A DNA stretch of 64,000 bases from Clostridia bacterium (lineage in GTDB: Bacteria > Bacillota > Clostridia > Christensenellales > Aristaeellaceae): the NCBI GenBank assembly GCA_017547285.1, contig JAFYQB010000055.1, forward strand, positions 1 to 64,000. Direction: 5' to 3'. Shown here one piece after another: positions 16,775 to 25,697 of this stretch (positions within the stretch are counted from its first letter, which is position 1; each line of letters starts with the position of its first letter). The notes under the pieces are model-generated. The model saw only the letters and a list, made by a program, of their open reading frames with translations, ran no database searches and had not been told where the DNA came from. The position numbers were made by a program, and so were the translations under genes.

Positions 16775-17785
16775 ATGGCCAAAGAGCATTCAGGGGCATT
16801 CGCCTGTACAGGAGCGGTGATTGGAGCAGGATTTGCTTCCGGACGCGAAATCGTTGCTTTTTTTGCACGTTATCAGCAGCACGGAAGCTGGCTTGTGATT
16901 CTTGCTGCGCTGACGATGACGGGGCTTTGTCTGCTTTGCATGAAGACGGCGTGCAAAAACGGCTGTGACTGGGTGAATACGCTGTGCGGCAGCCGTCTGG
17001 CTGCGGTCTGTCCGCTGCTGCTGATGACGCTTACTGCGGGGGCGATGATCTCTGCTTCCGGCCATATCACCGCACTTGTATGGAGACATTCCCAGGCATA
17101 TGTTCTGGGAATGCTGGGAACACTGCTGTTTGCAGGAGTGATTGGAAACCGGAGCCTGAAAGCGCATGGCGCTGTCAGTGCATTGCTTGCCATTGGCCTG
17201 TTGTGCGCGCTGCTGGCTGCATTGACTAAACTTCCCCTGAAAGCGGTCCAAACAGAAACAGTCTTTGGTTTCAAAACGCTTGTCATTGCAGGCATACGTG
17301 CGGCAGGCTATGCAGCCATGAATGTGGTGCTGGCGATCGGTGTGATTTATCGTACCGCCGTCAGTTGCCGAAAGATTCGTCGGACGGCTATGCTGTTTGG
17401 CCTGATGACCGGCATGCTTATGATGCTCAGTTATCAGGTGTATCTCCGTTTTCCGGCATCAAAGCAAATGGCCTTCCCCATGATCGGACTGCTGAATGGT
17501 TATGGGAAGATTGGTTATCTTTCAGGCGCTGCTTTGCTGTATCTGTCGGTTGTCACTACGCTGGCATCTGTGCTGTATGCGCTTCGGAATGCCGCGGAAA
17601 ACCGGATTTCCCGTCGCGAATGGCGCTGGCTGGTTGTTTATGGCATACCGCTGTGGGTGGCAGGGATCGGATTTGAGGGAATCGTAGACCGGCTGTATGC
17701 GCCTGCAGGGCTGATCTGCCTGATGATTGTTTTTCTGCCCATGATGAAAGCGCTGCGAAACAAAAGCAAGGCAAGTTTTTCTTGA
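16775..17785 (+). CDS. YkvI-like polytopic membrane protein (putative transporter)
   Basis: This 336-residue protein is mostly hydrophobic, with about nine to ten membrane segments. It opens with GAVIGAGFASGREIVAFF, a glycine-rich unwound first helix typical of LeuT-fold transporters and of the YkvI family (COG3949). The ligand is unknown. The ATG at 16775 is 7 bases after GGGGAGG; an ATG at 16770 is in another frame. The stop codon overlaps the -35 box of the next promoter. The gene is otherwise alone, divergent from the exonuclease gene. Confidence 0.75.
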   Translation: MAKEHSGAFACTGAVIGAGFASGREIVAFFARYQQHGSWLVILAALTMTGLCLLCMKTACKNGCDWVNTLCGSRLAAVCPLLLMTLTAGAMISASGHITALVWRHSQAYVLGMLGTLLFAGVIGNRSLKAHGAVSALLAIGLLCALLAALTKLPLKAVQTETVFGFKTLVIAGIRAAGYAAMNVVLAIGVIYRTAVSCRKIRRTAMLFGLMTGMLMMLSYQVYLRFPASKQMAFPMIGLLNGYGKIGYLSGAALLYLSVVTTLASVLYALRNAAENRISRREWRWLVVYGIPLWVAGIGFEGIVDRLYAPAGLICLMIVFLPMMKALRNKSKASFS

Positions 17786-17835
17786 CAATTCCGATTGAAT
17801 ACAGTACGATGAATTCAGTTGTACAAACGATTGCA
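17782..17835 (+). promoter_or_regulatory. Promoter and LacI-family operator upstream of maltose phosphorylase
   Basis: TTGACA (17782-17787), a 17-base spacer and TACGAT (17805-17810) make a strong promoter. At 17822-17835 the sequence TACAAACGATTGCA matches the LacI/MalR half-site consensus TGCAAACGTTTGCA at 12 of 14 positions. Its place just after the -10 box is suited to repression. Catabolite control by CcpA or a MalR-like regulator is likely, but no regulator gene lies in this window. Confidence 0.7.
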
Positions 17836-17857
17836 CATCCTAAAGGAGCAGATTCAT

Positions 17858-20116
17858 ATGCATTTTATCATTCATCCCTGGAAAGTAGCCGAAACCGGCC
17901 TGGACAAGGAACACATCCGCCTGTCTGAAAGCCTGACCTCCACCGGCAATGGCTATATGGGCATGCGCGGCAATTTTGAGGAAGACTACTCAGGCAATAC
18001 GCATTTGGGCACCTATATCGGCGGCGTTTGGTTTCCGGATAAAACCCGCGTTGGCTGGTGGAAGAACGGTTATCCGCAGTATTTTGGCAAGGCCATCAAC
18101 TGTGTGCGCATGAACGGCATTCATGTGCAGGTGGACGGCGCGGATCTGGATCTGAATAAGGCGGACGTGGTGGAATTCTACCGCGAACTGGATATGCAGA
18201 GCGGCCTGTTCCTGCGTACCTTTACCGTTAAAACCGAAAAAGGTCTTCTGAAGGTACGGGCGGAGCGTTTTGTATCGCTGGATCAGAAGGAGCTGCTGGC
18301 AATCCGTTACAGCATAACGGCGGATTATGCCGCGCATATCGAAATGCGCCCCTATCTGGATGGCAATGTTCGCAACCTGGACAGCAACTATGATGAAACC
18401 TTCTGGGATATGCTGGCCGAGGAAGAAAGCGTGGACGGCGCTGCCATTCTGACCAAGACCAGGAAAAACCCGTTCGGCACGCCGCGCTTTGCCGTGGCTG
18501 CCGCCATGAGCTGCTGGTCGGATGAAATGGAAATGCAGAGCCGCAAGCTGGAGAGCGGCTATGCGGAAATGCTGTATTCCGTGGATGCTGAGGCCAATGA
18601 GCGCATCACCCTTGAAAAGTATGTGCTGTGTTTTACCAGCCGCGATTATGAACAGAAAGTGCTGACCACCATGGCACTCCGTGCGGCTTCCCGAGCCCGC
18701 GAGGTGGGGTATGAAGAACTGCGCACCGCTCATGCCAACGCGTGGAAGGCGCGCTGGGCAGGCTGCGATGTGACCATCGAAGGCGACGATGCGGCGCAGC
18801 AGGGCATTCGTTTCAACCTGTTCCAGCTTCTGAGCACCTACTCCGGCGATGACCCGCGCCTGAATATTGGCCCCAAGGGCTTTACCGGCGAAAAGTACGG
18901 CGGCGCAACCTACTGGGATACCGAGGCGTACTGCCTGTCCGTGTACATGGCGATCGCCGGACAGGATGTGGCCAAACAGCTGCTTCTTTACCGCTGGATG
19001 CAGCTGGACGGCGCATATGAAAATGCCCGTCAGCAGGGTCTGCAGGGTGCGCTGTATCCCATGGTGACCTTTACAGGTATTGAATGTCACAACGAATGGG
19101 AAATCACCTTTGAGGAAATTCACCGAAACGGTGCGATCGCCCACGCCATTTTCAACTACGCTACTTACACAGGCGACTATGGCTATATGCTCAGGGAAGG
19201 CCTGGATGTGCTGTGCGGCATTGCACGCTTCTACACCGACCGCGTGCATTTCTCCAAACGCAAGCAGAAATATATGATCCACGGCGTGACCGGCCCCAAC
19301 GAGTATGAAAACAACGTAAGCAACAACTGGTACACCAACCGTATTGCTGCATGGAGCATCGGTCTGTTTGTGACGCAGGTACACCGCGCCAGCAAGGAAC
19401 GTCTGGAGCAGCTGAATATTACGCCTGAAGAGATCGCCCACATGCTGGATGTGGTGGAGCGCATGTACTATCCCGAAGATGAAGATCTGGGCATTTTTGT
19501 GCAGCATGATACCTTCATGGATAAGGATCTGATGCGTGCCAGCGATATTCCTGCCGATCAGCGCCCCATCAACCAGCACTGGTCCTGGGACCATATTCTG
19601 CGCAGCTGCTTCATCAAGCAGGCTGACGTTCTGCAGGGCCTGTATTTCCTCAATCATCTGTACGATGAAGAGACGATCCGCCGCAATTTTGATTTCTACG
19701 AGCCCATGACGGTGCATGAGAGCAGCCTGTCTCCCTGTGTTCACAGCATTCTGGCGGCGCAGCTGGGTTACCATGACAAGGCGGTGGAAATGTATCAGCG
19801 TACCGCACGTCTTGACCTGGATAATATTAATAACGACACGGAAGATGGTCTGCATATCACCAGTATGGCCGGCAGCTGGCTCTCTATGGCGCATGGCTTT
19901 GCAGGTATGCGCACCACCGATGGCCTTGCGCTGAATCCCTTCCTGCCTGACGCCTGGAAAGGCTATGCCTTCCAGTTCCACTACCGCAATCGCGTGATCC
20001 GCGTAAGCGTCAAGCCCGGCGAAGCCTGCGTGGAGCTGCTGGAAGGCGCGCCGCTCACACTCAGCCTCTGCGGCGAGGAAGTGCGTCTGGAAGACCGCAT
20101 CGTACACGCCATCTAA
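17858..20116 (+). CDS. mapA: Maltose phosphorylase (glycoside hydrolase family 65)
   Basis: The enzyme splits maltose with phosphate into glucose and beta-glucose 1-phosphate in the cytoplasm. The 752 residues match the family length, and the sequence follows bacterial maltose phosphorylases closely. Diagnostic segments are GYMGMRGNFEE, GVWFPDKTRVGWW, NIGPKGFTGEKYGG, TYWDTEAY, GIECHNEWEITFEEIHRN and TGPNEYENNVSNNWYTN, where Glu482 is the general acid. Kojibiose and trehalose phosphorylases belong to the same family but differ around these loops. The ATG at 17858 has AAAGGAG upstream. No beta-phosphoglucomutase or maltose transporter is nearby, so the product must be used by enzymes encoded elsewhere. 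Confidence 0.92.
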   Translation: MHFIIHPWKVAETGLDKEHIRLSESLTSTGNGYMGMRGNFEEDYSGNTHLGTYIGGVWFPDKTRVGWWKNGYPQYFGKAINCVRMNGIHVQVDGADLDLNKADVVEFYRELDMQSGLFLRTFTVKTEKGLLKVRAERFVSLDQKELLAIRYSITADYAAHIEMRPYLDGNVRNLDSNYDETFWDMLAEEESVDGAAILTKTRKNPFGTPRFAVAAAMSCWSDEMEMQSRKLESGYAEMLYSVDAEANERITLEKYVLCFTSRDYEQKVLTTMALRAASRAREVGYEELRTAHANAWKARWAGCDVTIEGDDAAQQGIRFNLFQLLSTYSGDDPRLNIGPKGFTGEKYGGATYWDTEAYCLSVYMAIAGQDVAKQLLLYRWMQLDGAYENARQQGLQGALYPMVTFTGIECHNEWEITFEEIHRNGAIAHAIFNYATYTGDYGYMLREGLDVLCGIARFYTDRVHFSKRKQKYMIHGVTGPNEYENNVSNNWYTNRIAAWSIGLFVTQVHRASKERLEQLNITPEEIAHMLDVVERMYYPEDEDLGIFVQHDTFMDKDLMRASDIPADQRPINQHWSWDHILRSCFIKQADVLQGLYFLNHLYDEETIRRNFDFYEPMTVHESSLSPCVHSILAAQLGYHDKAVEMYQRTARLDLDNINNDTEDGLHITSMAGSWLSMAHGFAGMRTTDGLALNPFLPDAWKGYAFQFHYRNRVIRVSVKPGEACVELLEGAPLTLSLCGEEVRLEDRIVHAI

Positions 20117-20122
20117 AACCTC

Positions 20123-20150
20123 ACAATCCGATTGCCTCCCGCATAGAATG
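20123..20150 (+). promoter_or_regulatory. Candidate sigma-K promoter for dpaA
   Basis: AC (20123-20124), 17 bases, then CATAGAATG (20142-20150) fits the sigma-K consensus AC-N16/17-CATANNNTA except for the last base. B. subtilis spoVFA is sigma-K dependent in the mother cell. Transcription would start near 20156, inside the loop of the hairpin at 20131-20180. The match is short and unproven. Confidence 0.45.
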
Positions 20151-20183
20151 CAATATCTTGCATCGGCGGGAGGCGATTTTGTT
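20131..20183 (+). terminator. Hairpin after mapA, overlapping the dpaA ribosome binding site
   Basis: ATTGCCTCCCGC (20131-20142) pairs with GCGGGAGGCGAT (20166-20177) with one G-T wobble, and ATGCAA/TTGCAT (20148-20153, 20158-20163) forms an inner stem. A TTTTGTTT tract follows. It should end mapA transcripts. The 3' arm contains GGGAGG, the binding site for dpaA, so transcripts reading through from mapA would also hide that site. Confidence 0.7.
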
Positions 20184-20184
20184 T

Positions 20185-21006
20185 ATGAAAAAAATGCTGC
20201 TGGTTGGCGGAGACCGGCGCATGGCCTGTCTTGCAGACCTGTTGGAACATCAGGGCTTTCAGGTGGAAACAATGGGACTTCGTTCCGGGGAGATCGTACA
20301 TAGTGATTGGGCGGATGCAGTGCTGTTTGCCTATCCGTTTTCTGTGCGAAACGGAGTAATACCGACCCTGACCGGGGAAAAGCTGCATCCGGAAACAATA
20401 TTGGAAAAAATCAGGGAAAACACGCTGCTGATCACGGGGAAGGGAATGGAAGGATATATCCGGCAGGAAACGCCGAGATTAAAACGTTATACAGATGCTG
20501 CTGTGCTGGAAAAACGAAATGCAGAGCTTTCTGCGGAGGCGGCTGTATGCGAAAGCATGCTGCACAGCCGGCTGGCGCTGATGGATTCCAATGTGCTGGT
20601 TACAGGCTATGGTTTGTTCGGACGTGCGCTTGCACTGCGGCTGAAAACGCTGAATGCAAAGGTATGGATCGCGGCAAGACGCGAACAGCAGCGCCGGCAG
20701 GCGGAGGCGGATGGCATGCAGACGGTATCGATTCTTGAAATGGCGGATGTACTGCCTGAAATGAATCTGATTCTGAATACCGTTCCTGCCCGCATTTTTG
20801 CGGAATTCCATTTCAAACAGATACCCAACGACTGCTGGCTGCTGGAACTGGCCAGTGCGCCATACGGCTTTGATGCAGAAAGCGCAAGGACGATGGGCAT
20901 AGCCTGTGCACAGCTGCCGGGGCTTCCGGCACGGTATTCGCCCGAGAGCGCGGCTATGGCGCTTATGGAAGCGGTCATGGAACTGACAGGGGAGGCTGCG
21001 TTGTGA
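20185..21006 (+). CDS. dpaA: Dipicolinate synthase subunit A (SpoVFA)
   Basis: Together with DpaB this enzyme makes pyridine-2,6-dicarboxylate from dihydrodipicolinate in the mother cell for the spore core. From the ATG at 20185 it has 273 residues. It has an N-terminal segment (KKMLLVGGDRRMACLADLL), an NAD(P)-binding Rossmann fold (LVTGYGLFGRALALRLK, about 138-154) and a substrate domain with LELASAPYGFD. A TTG at 20179, 5 bases after GGGAGG, is an alternative start adding two residues. B. subtilis SpoVFA is 297 residues. The stop overlaps the dpaB start, so the two are coupled. The presence of the pair is strong evidence that this organism forms endospores. Confidence 0.92.
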   Translation: MKKMLLVGGDRRMACLADLLEHQGFQVETMGLRSGEIVHSDWADAVLFAYPFSVRNGVIPTLTGEKLHPETILEKIRENTLLITGKGMEGYIRQETPRLKRYTDAAVLEKRNAELSAEAAVCESMLHSRLALMDSNVLVTGYGLFGRALALRLKTLNAKVWIAARREQQRRQAEADGMQTVSILEMADVLPEMNLILNTVPARIFAEFHFKQIPNDCWLLELASAPYGFDAESARTMGIACAQLPGLPARYSPESAAMALMEAVMELTGEAAL

Positions 21007-21593
21007 AAAAACTGACCATCGGTTTTGCATTAACAGGTTCTTTTTGCACCTTTGAACGTGCAATTGGCCAGATGGAGGAACTGGTACGGCGCGGATACGA
21101 AGTACTGCCGGTTCTTTCCTTTCATGCCGGCGAGCTGGATACAAGGTTCATGACCGCACATGAGGTACGGGAACGTGTGCAGCACATCACCGGTCACGAA
21201 CCAATCGATACATTGACCGCGGCCGAACCCATCGGCCCCAAGCGCATGTGCGATGTATATGTGGTCGCGCCGATCACAGGCAACAGCCTGTCCAAACTGG
21301 CGAATGGTCAGTTTGATACGCCTGCCATGCTGGGGGCCAAGAGCCATTTGCGAAACGAAAAGCCGCTGGTGCTGGCTGTATCCACCAATGACGGACTGGG
21401 CGCGGCAGCGCAGAACATCGGCAGGCTTTTGCAGTGGCGAAACGTTTACTTTGTGCCCTTCGGTCAGGATGACCCGATTAAGAAACCGCGTTCGCTGGTA
21501 GCGGATTTTGAACAAATCCCGCGAACCATTGCCGCTGCGCTGGCTGGTATTCAGCTTCAGCCCATGCTGATACCGTCCAAATTGATGAATTAA
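21003..21593 (+). CDS. dpaB: Dipicolinate synthase subunit B (SpoVFB)
   Basis: The protein has 196 residues and a flavoprotein-like fold (TIGFALTGSFCTF at the start, VVAPITGNSLSKLANG in the middle, LAVSTNDGLGAAAQNIGRL later). This is the pattern of DpaB, the partner of DpaA in dipicolinate formation. The GTG at 21003 overlaps the dpaA stop by 4 bases (GTGA). Expression therefore probably depends on the same mother-cell promoter as dpaA. The following gap carries a new promoter for the next gene. Confidence 0.93.
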   Translation: MKKLTIGFALTGSFCTFERAIGQMEELVRRGYEVLPVLSFHAGELDTRFMTAHEVRERVQHITGHEPIDTLTAAEPIGPKRMCDVYVVAPITGNSLSKLANGQFDTPAMLGAKSHLRNEKPLVLAVSTNDGLGAAAQNIGRLLQWRNVYFVPFGQDDPIKKPRSLVADFEQIPRTIAAALAGIQLQPMLIPSKLMN

Positions 21594-21623
21594 TGCCGGA
21601 TAAGCAAAAATACTGTAACAAAC

Positions 21624-21652
21624 TTGCAACAAAACCGTTTTTGCGGTAAAAT
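21624..21652 (+). promoter_or_regulatory. Sigma-A-type promoter for the RsiV-like gene
   Basis: TTGCAA (21624-21629), a 17-base spacer and TAAAAT (21647-21652) lie 38 bases before the ATG at 21691. Confidence 0.65.
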
Positions 21653-21690
21653 AAAAGATGCTCTTATCTGCCAAAGAGGGAGGAAAGAAA

Positions 21691-22806
21691 ATGCTGAAAA
21701 GATGGATGATGCTGCTCCTGGCAGCGCTTATGTGTGTTTTTTCGCAGGCGTTTGCTCAGGAAATCATTATAGAAGATGTGCAGACCCGAATGGGGGAGAA
21801 CGCGGTCGTTTATCCCCAATTAAACGGTATGACGGATCAGAACATCCAGCAGAAGATCAATGATGATATCGTGACTGAATCCGGCGTAACCAACCACATG
21901 GTTTCGCTCTTTACGCTTACAGGACAGCAGACGCTGAATGTGACATACGACGCTTACCTGAACGAGAACGTTTTTTCCGTCGTGATCAGCGCAAAGGGAA
22001 AGCTGCCGAAGGTACGCGACGGTCACAGCTACACCGCGCTGACCTATGACCTGGAAACGGGGGAGAGGCTCAGGCTAGATCAGATCTTCAGTGATGTGGA
22101 TGCTGCCGTGGCTCTGATGGAAACAAAAGCAATCGAAACCCTTTCTGAGGAGCTGAACGGCTACCTGGAATACAGCGAACTTACCCCGCTGCCTGTGGAT
22201 TCTTTTACAGTGAATGAAGACGGCATTACTTTCTGGTATCCGGCGGAGCAGTTTTCGCTTGTCAGCGGCTGGAGCGGCGCGTGCCAGTTCTGGTATGAAG
22301 AACTGGAAGGGCTGCTGATCGATGACCGGCAGCCCCTGACCGCGGCGGAACAGAAGGAAGCGATTGAACAAAGCGTTTCATCCGGTATGCTGCCTCATGT
22401 GCCTGTTCGGATGGGGCAGAACATGCAGGAGATCACAGATGCCTACCGCCTCCTGCGCACGCCGGATGCGTTCCCGGGCGGCAGGTATTTCCTGATGGAG
22501 GATCCTGCCTTCCGCAGCGTGCTGGTGATTTCGGATTCGCTGCAGGCGGATTATGCCAATTCTGTGGTCGAAGGCATTCAGCTTCGCCGGGGCGGCCTGC
22601 AGGGCCTGATGATCGGCCGTACTGCTCAGCCGGAATGGCGCGCAATACTGGGCGAACCGGCGGAAAGCCTGGTCATGACCGAAAACATGGCCTTTGATTA
22701 CGGCCTTTGCGAAGGTACTTTTGATCGGTATCATTACGGAGAATACGAGCTGAGACTGTATGCGGATGCCGAAGGCATTCTGTATGCAATTCAGCTTTGC
22801 AAATAA
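21691..22806 (+). CDS. Exported protein with RsiV-like (DUF3298/DUF4163) domain
   Basis: The protein has 371 residues with a signal peptide (MLKRWMMLLLAALMCVFSQAFAQ, cut after AFA near residue 22). The first half looks like the DUF4163/DUF3298 pair found outside the membrane in the anti-sigma factor RsiV and in many exported Firmicute proteins (NAVVYPQLNGMTDQNIQQKIN, SYTALTYDLETGERLRLDQIF, DGITFWYPAEQ). The C-terminal half, from about 225, is not recognised. There is no membrane anchor other than the signal, so it is probably secreted or cell-wall retained. GGGAGGA precedes the ATG at 21691. The function is unknown. The ftsK gene follows after 21 bases. Confidence 0.75.
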   Translation: MLKRWMMLLLAALMCVFSQAFAQEIIIEDVQTRMGENAVVYPQLNGMTDQNIQQKINDDIVTESGVTNHMVSLFTLTGQQTLNVTYDAYLNENVFSVVISAKGKLPKVRDGHSYTALTYDLETGERLRLDQIFSDVDAAVALMETKAIETLSEELNGYLEYSELTPLPVDSFTVNEDGITFWYPAEQFSLVSGWSGACQFWYEELEGLLIDDRQPLTAAEQKEAIEQSVSSGMLPHVPVRMGQNMQEITDAYRLLRTPDAFPGGRYFLMEDPAFRSVLVISDSLQADYANSVVEGIQLRRGGLQGLMIGRTAQPEWRAILGEPAESLVMTENMAFDYGLCEGTFDRYHYGEYELRLYADAEGILYAIQLCK

Positions 22807-22827
22807 CAAACGGAGGAATGTACCATT

Positions 22828-25674
22828 ATGGCCAAACGCAGCAACAACAAAAAAGCTGCACAATTCCATTCCAATACGCTGGCGGCCTTTGTGACCGTCG
22901 GCATTCTTCTGATTGCGCTGGGTGTAGTCAGCCTGCTTTCTGTTGTGGGCGGATTGAGAGGTTCGGTGTTTGACTGGGTTAAGCGCGTGATGCAGGGCCT
23001 TGGTGGAGGCCTGTGCGTGGGCGTGAGCGTGCTGTTACTCTGGCTGGGCGTGCTGGTGGCTTTTTCAGCCGGCCGTCTCATGCCCAAACGCGGCTTCATC
23101 CTGTTAACGGTCCTGTTTGCGGCTGTATTGGGCATTATCAACCTGCTCAGCAAAATCGGCACTTACAGCCTGATGGATTACCTGGTCGGCCAGAATAAAA
23201 ATGCCGTGCCGCCGATGGCTGCTCCGGAGGGTTTTGGAAGCATGATCAAAGCGGCCTTTGGCGTTTGTGCAGCCAGCGGAGCGTTCGGCGGCGTGATTGG
23301 TATGCTGCTGGCCTGGCCCGCGTGGACCTTTCTTGGCGGTACGCTGGGAACGGTTGCGCTTGGTCTGATTTGCGCGGTCTGTCTGCTGCTGGTTTCAAGA
23401 TTTGATCTGATGCAGATGGTAGACACGGTTCGCGGCGGAATAAAAGCGCGCAGTGAAAAAAAACAGCAGCAGCTCGCTCAGGAGGCATATCAGCAGCAAC
23501 TGGCGCTGCAGAGGCAGCAGGCGGAGGAAGCAGAGCGTATGCGTCAGAACGCCGCTTATATGCGACAGAATCAGCCTGTTTATCAGCAGCAGTCGTATGC
23601 GCCTTATACCGGCATGGTGAACCAGCCTGTCCAGCAGCCTCAGGGCGAGATTTACGATGAGATCATTATTCCTCAGGGCAAGCAGCCTCTGTGGCGTACC
23701 AAAAAAGCCAAAAAGGAGCAGCCGCAGCCTCAGGAGACGGAAGGCAGCTATCAGACGCGCATGACGTTCACGCCCAGCGAAATGGGTGTGGAACAGCCGG
23801 AAACCAGGCTGGATGATACACTGGTACTTTCTTCCACCAAAAGGAAGACGCTGGAGCGCATTGAAAACATCCGCAAACGCAAAGCGGAACTGGCGGTGGA
23901 TATCCAGGGTGATGAACAGGCCAGAGAAAATGTGGTTCCGGCTGCCATGACGTTTGCGCCTGCCGTACAGGCACAGCCTGTGTTTGTGGAGCCGGAAGCA
24001 GAGGAAGAGCCTGAAATGGAAGTGGAACTGCCGCCTATCGTCCAGCCTGAAAAAGAAAGGCAGGACGCCTACAAACGTCCTGTTAAAATGGCGCCGCCTC
24101 CTTCGTTTATGCCTTTGGACGGCCCGGTTACCCCGGATGGCAATCCCGAATCTGCCGGCAATCCCGCCCAGATCTATTCGCATAAAAAAGAGGACAAGCC
24201 CCAGTATGCAGTGGAAAAACTGCCGTATGCCTATCCGTCGATCGACCTGCTCAACCAGCAGCAGCGCCGTGAAAATGTGGATACCCGTACTGCTGATACC
24301 GAAGGCGCTTCCCGTCTGGAGAAAACACTGGAAAGTTTCGGCATTCCTGCTCGTGTACAGCGCGTGACGCATGGCCCGGCTGTGACCCGTTTTGAACTGG
24401 GACTTGTTTCCAGCGGCATTAACGTCAAACGAATCATGGGCATTGCTGATAACATCGCGCTGGATATGGCAGCCAACGGCGGCGTACGCATTGAGATCCC
24501 TATTCCGGGCACCAATCTTTTTGGCGTAGAGGTGCCCAATAAGGAAATTCAGAGCGTTACGCTGGCCGAAGTGCTGATGAGCAATGAAATGCGTTCCGCC
24601 AAATCGCCGCTGGCTGTTGCGCTGGGACGGGATATCGCCGGCAAACCGGTGATATGCGATATTGCCAAAATGCCTCACCTGCTGATTGCCGGTCAAACCG
24701 GCAGCGGTAAGTCCGTTTGCATCAACGCCATTATCAACAGTCTCCTCTTCCGTTCCTCTCCCGAGGAAGTGCGAATGATCATGATCGACCCCAAGGTGGT
24801 CGAATTGCAATGCTACAACGTGGTGCCGCATCTGCTGATTCCCGTGGTAAGCGATCCTCACAAGGCTGCGGGCGCATTGCAGTGGGCGGTTGCGGAAATG
24901 CTGGACCGCTATCACAAAATGCAAAGCAAGAATGTGCGTGAAATTTCCGCCTACAACGCCAAGCTTGGCCCCGATGAAGAAAAACTGCCGCGTATCGTGA
25001 TCATCATTGACGAGCTGGCTGACCTGATGCTGGCCTGTAAAAAAGAAGTTGAGGAAAGCATCATCCGCATCGCGCAGCTGGCCCGTGCGGCTGGTATCCA
25101 CATGATCGTTGCCACGCAGCGTCCCACGGTGGACGTTATCACAGGTCTGATCAAGGCCAACATTCCCTCCCGCATTGCGTTTGCGGTTTCTTCCAGCCTG
25201 GACAGCCGCACAATCCTTGACCAGAACGGCGCAGAAAAACTGTTGGGCAAGGGCGACATGTTCTTCTTCCCGACCGGAGCCAGCTCTCCCATTCGTGTGC
25301 AGGGCTGCTTCCTGAGCGACGCAGAAACCGAACGGGTGATGGATTATATCGGTTCTCATTCCCGTGTGGATTTCGATCCCAGTGTGATCGAAGCCATGGA
25401 GGCGGATGATGAAAGCTCTGCCGCGATCGCTGATACGGATGACAGCGAAGGTCTGGACGACCGTCTGGCCGAGGCCATTGAAATGGTGATTACAGACGGA
25501 CAGGCTTCCATCAGTATGCTGCAGAGGCGTATGAAGATCGGCTATGCACGCGCCGGAAGGCTGATTGACGATATGGCTGCGCGTGGTATCGTAAGCAAAT
25601 CCGCAGGCAGCAAGCCGCGTGAGGTGCTCATCAGCCGCGAAGAGTATGAACGGATCAAAGATACATTGCTGTAA
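22828..25674 (+). CDS. ftsK: FtsK/SpoIIIE DNA translocase
   Basis: This 948-residue motor pumps DNA through the septum during division or into the forespore. It has four or more N-terminal membrane segments (within residues 10-195) and a long linker rich in Gln and charged residues (about 205-450). The RecA-like motor domain follows, with the P-loop GQTGSGKS near 622-629 and the Walker B segment [10 protein letters not shown] near 722-731. The C-terminal winged-helix gamma domain ([20 protein letters not shown]) reads DNA polarity sequences. B. subtilis SpoIIIE is 787 residues; the difference is the linker. Only one copy is seen here, so whether it serves division, sporulation or both cannot be told. 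Confidence 0.94.
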   Translation: MAKRSNNKKAAQFHSNTLAAFVTVGILLIALGVVSLLSVVGGLRGSVFDWVKRVMQGLGGGLCVGVSVLLLWLGVLVAFSAGRLMPKRGFILLTVLFAAVLGIINLLSKIGTYSLMDYLVGQNKNAVPPMAAPEGFGSMIKAAFGVCAASGAFGGVIGMLLAWPAWTFLGGTLGTVALGLICAVCLLLVSRFDLMQMVDTVRGGIKARSEKKQQQLAQEAYQQQLALQRQQAEEAERMRQNAAYMRQNQPVYQQQSYAPYTGMVNQPVQQPQGEIYDEIIIPQGKQPLWRTKKAKKEQPQPQETEGSYQTRMTFTPSEMGVEQPETRLDDTLVLSSTKRKTLERIENIRKRKAELAVDIQGDEQARENVVPAAMTFAPAVQAQPVFVEPEAEEEPEMEVELPPIVQPEKERQDAYKRPVKMAPPPSFMPLDGPVTPDGNPESAGNPAQIYSHKKEDKPQYAVEKLPYAYPSIDLLNQQQRRENVDTRTADTEGASRLEKTLESFGIPARVQRVTHGPAVTRFELGLVSSGINVKRIMGIADNIALDMAANGGVRIEIPIPGTNLFGVEVPNKEIQSVTLAEVLMSNEMRSAKSPLAVALGRDIAGKPVICDIAKMPHLLIAGQTGSGKSVCINAIINSLLFRSSPEEVRMIMIDPKVVELQCYNVVPHLLIPVVSDPHKAAGALQWAVAEMLDRYHKMQSKNVREISAYNAKLGPDEEKLPRIVIIIDELADLMLACKKEVEESIIRIAQLARAAGIHMIVATQRPTVDVITGLIKANIPSRIAFAVSSSLDSRTILDQNGAEKLLGKGDMFFFPTGASSPIRVQGCFLSDAETERVMDYIGSHSRVDFDPSVIEAMEADDESSAAIADTDDSEGLDDRLAEAIEMVITDGQASISMLQRRMKIGYARAGRLIDDMAARGIVSKSAGSKPREVLISREEYERIKDTLL

Positions 25675-25697
25675 TACCAAAGAGGAGAACATATCCG

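Noticed and set aside
17990-20107. 705-codon minus-strand open frame opposite maltose phosphorylase
   Set aside because: The plus strand matches GH65 over its full length. The antisense frame has no recognisable motif.
23395-25692. Long minus-strand open frame opposite ftsK
   Set aside because: Antisense shadow of a strongly coding plus-strand gene; no domain or binding site.
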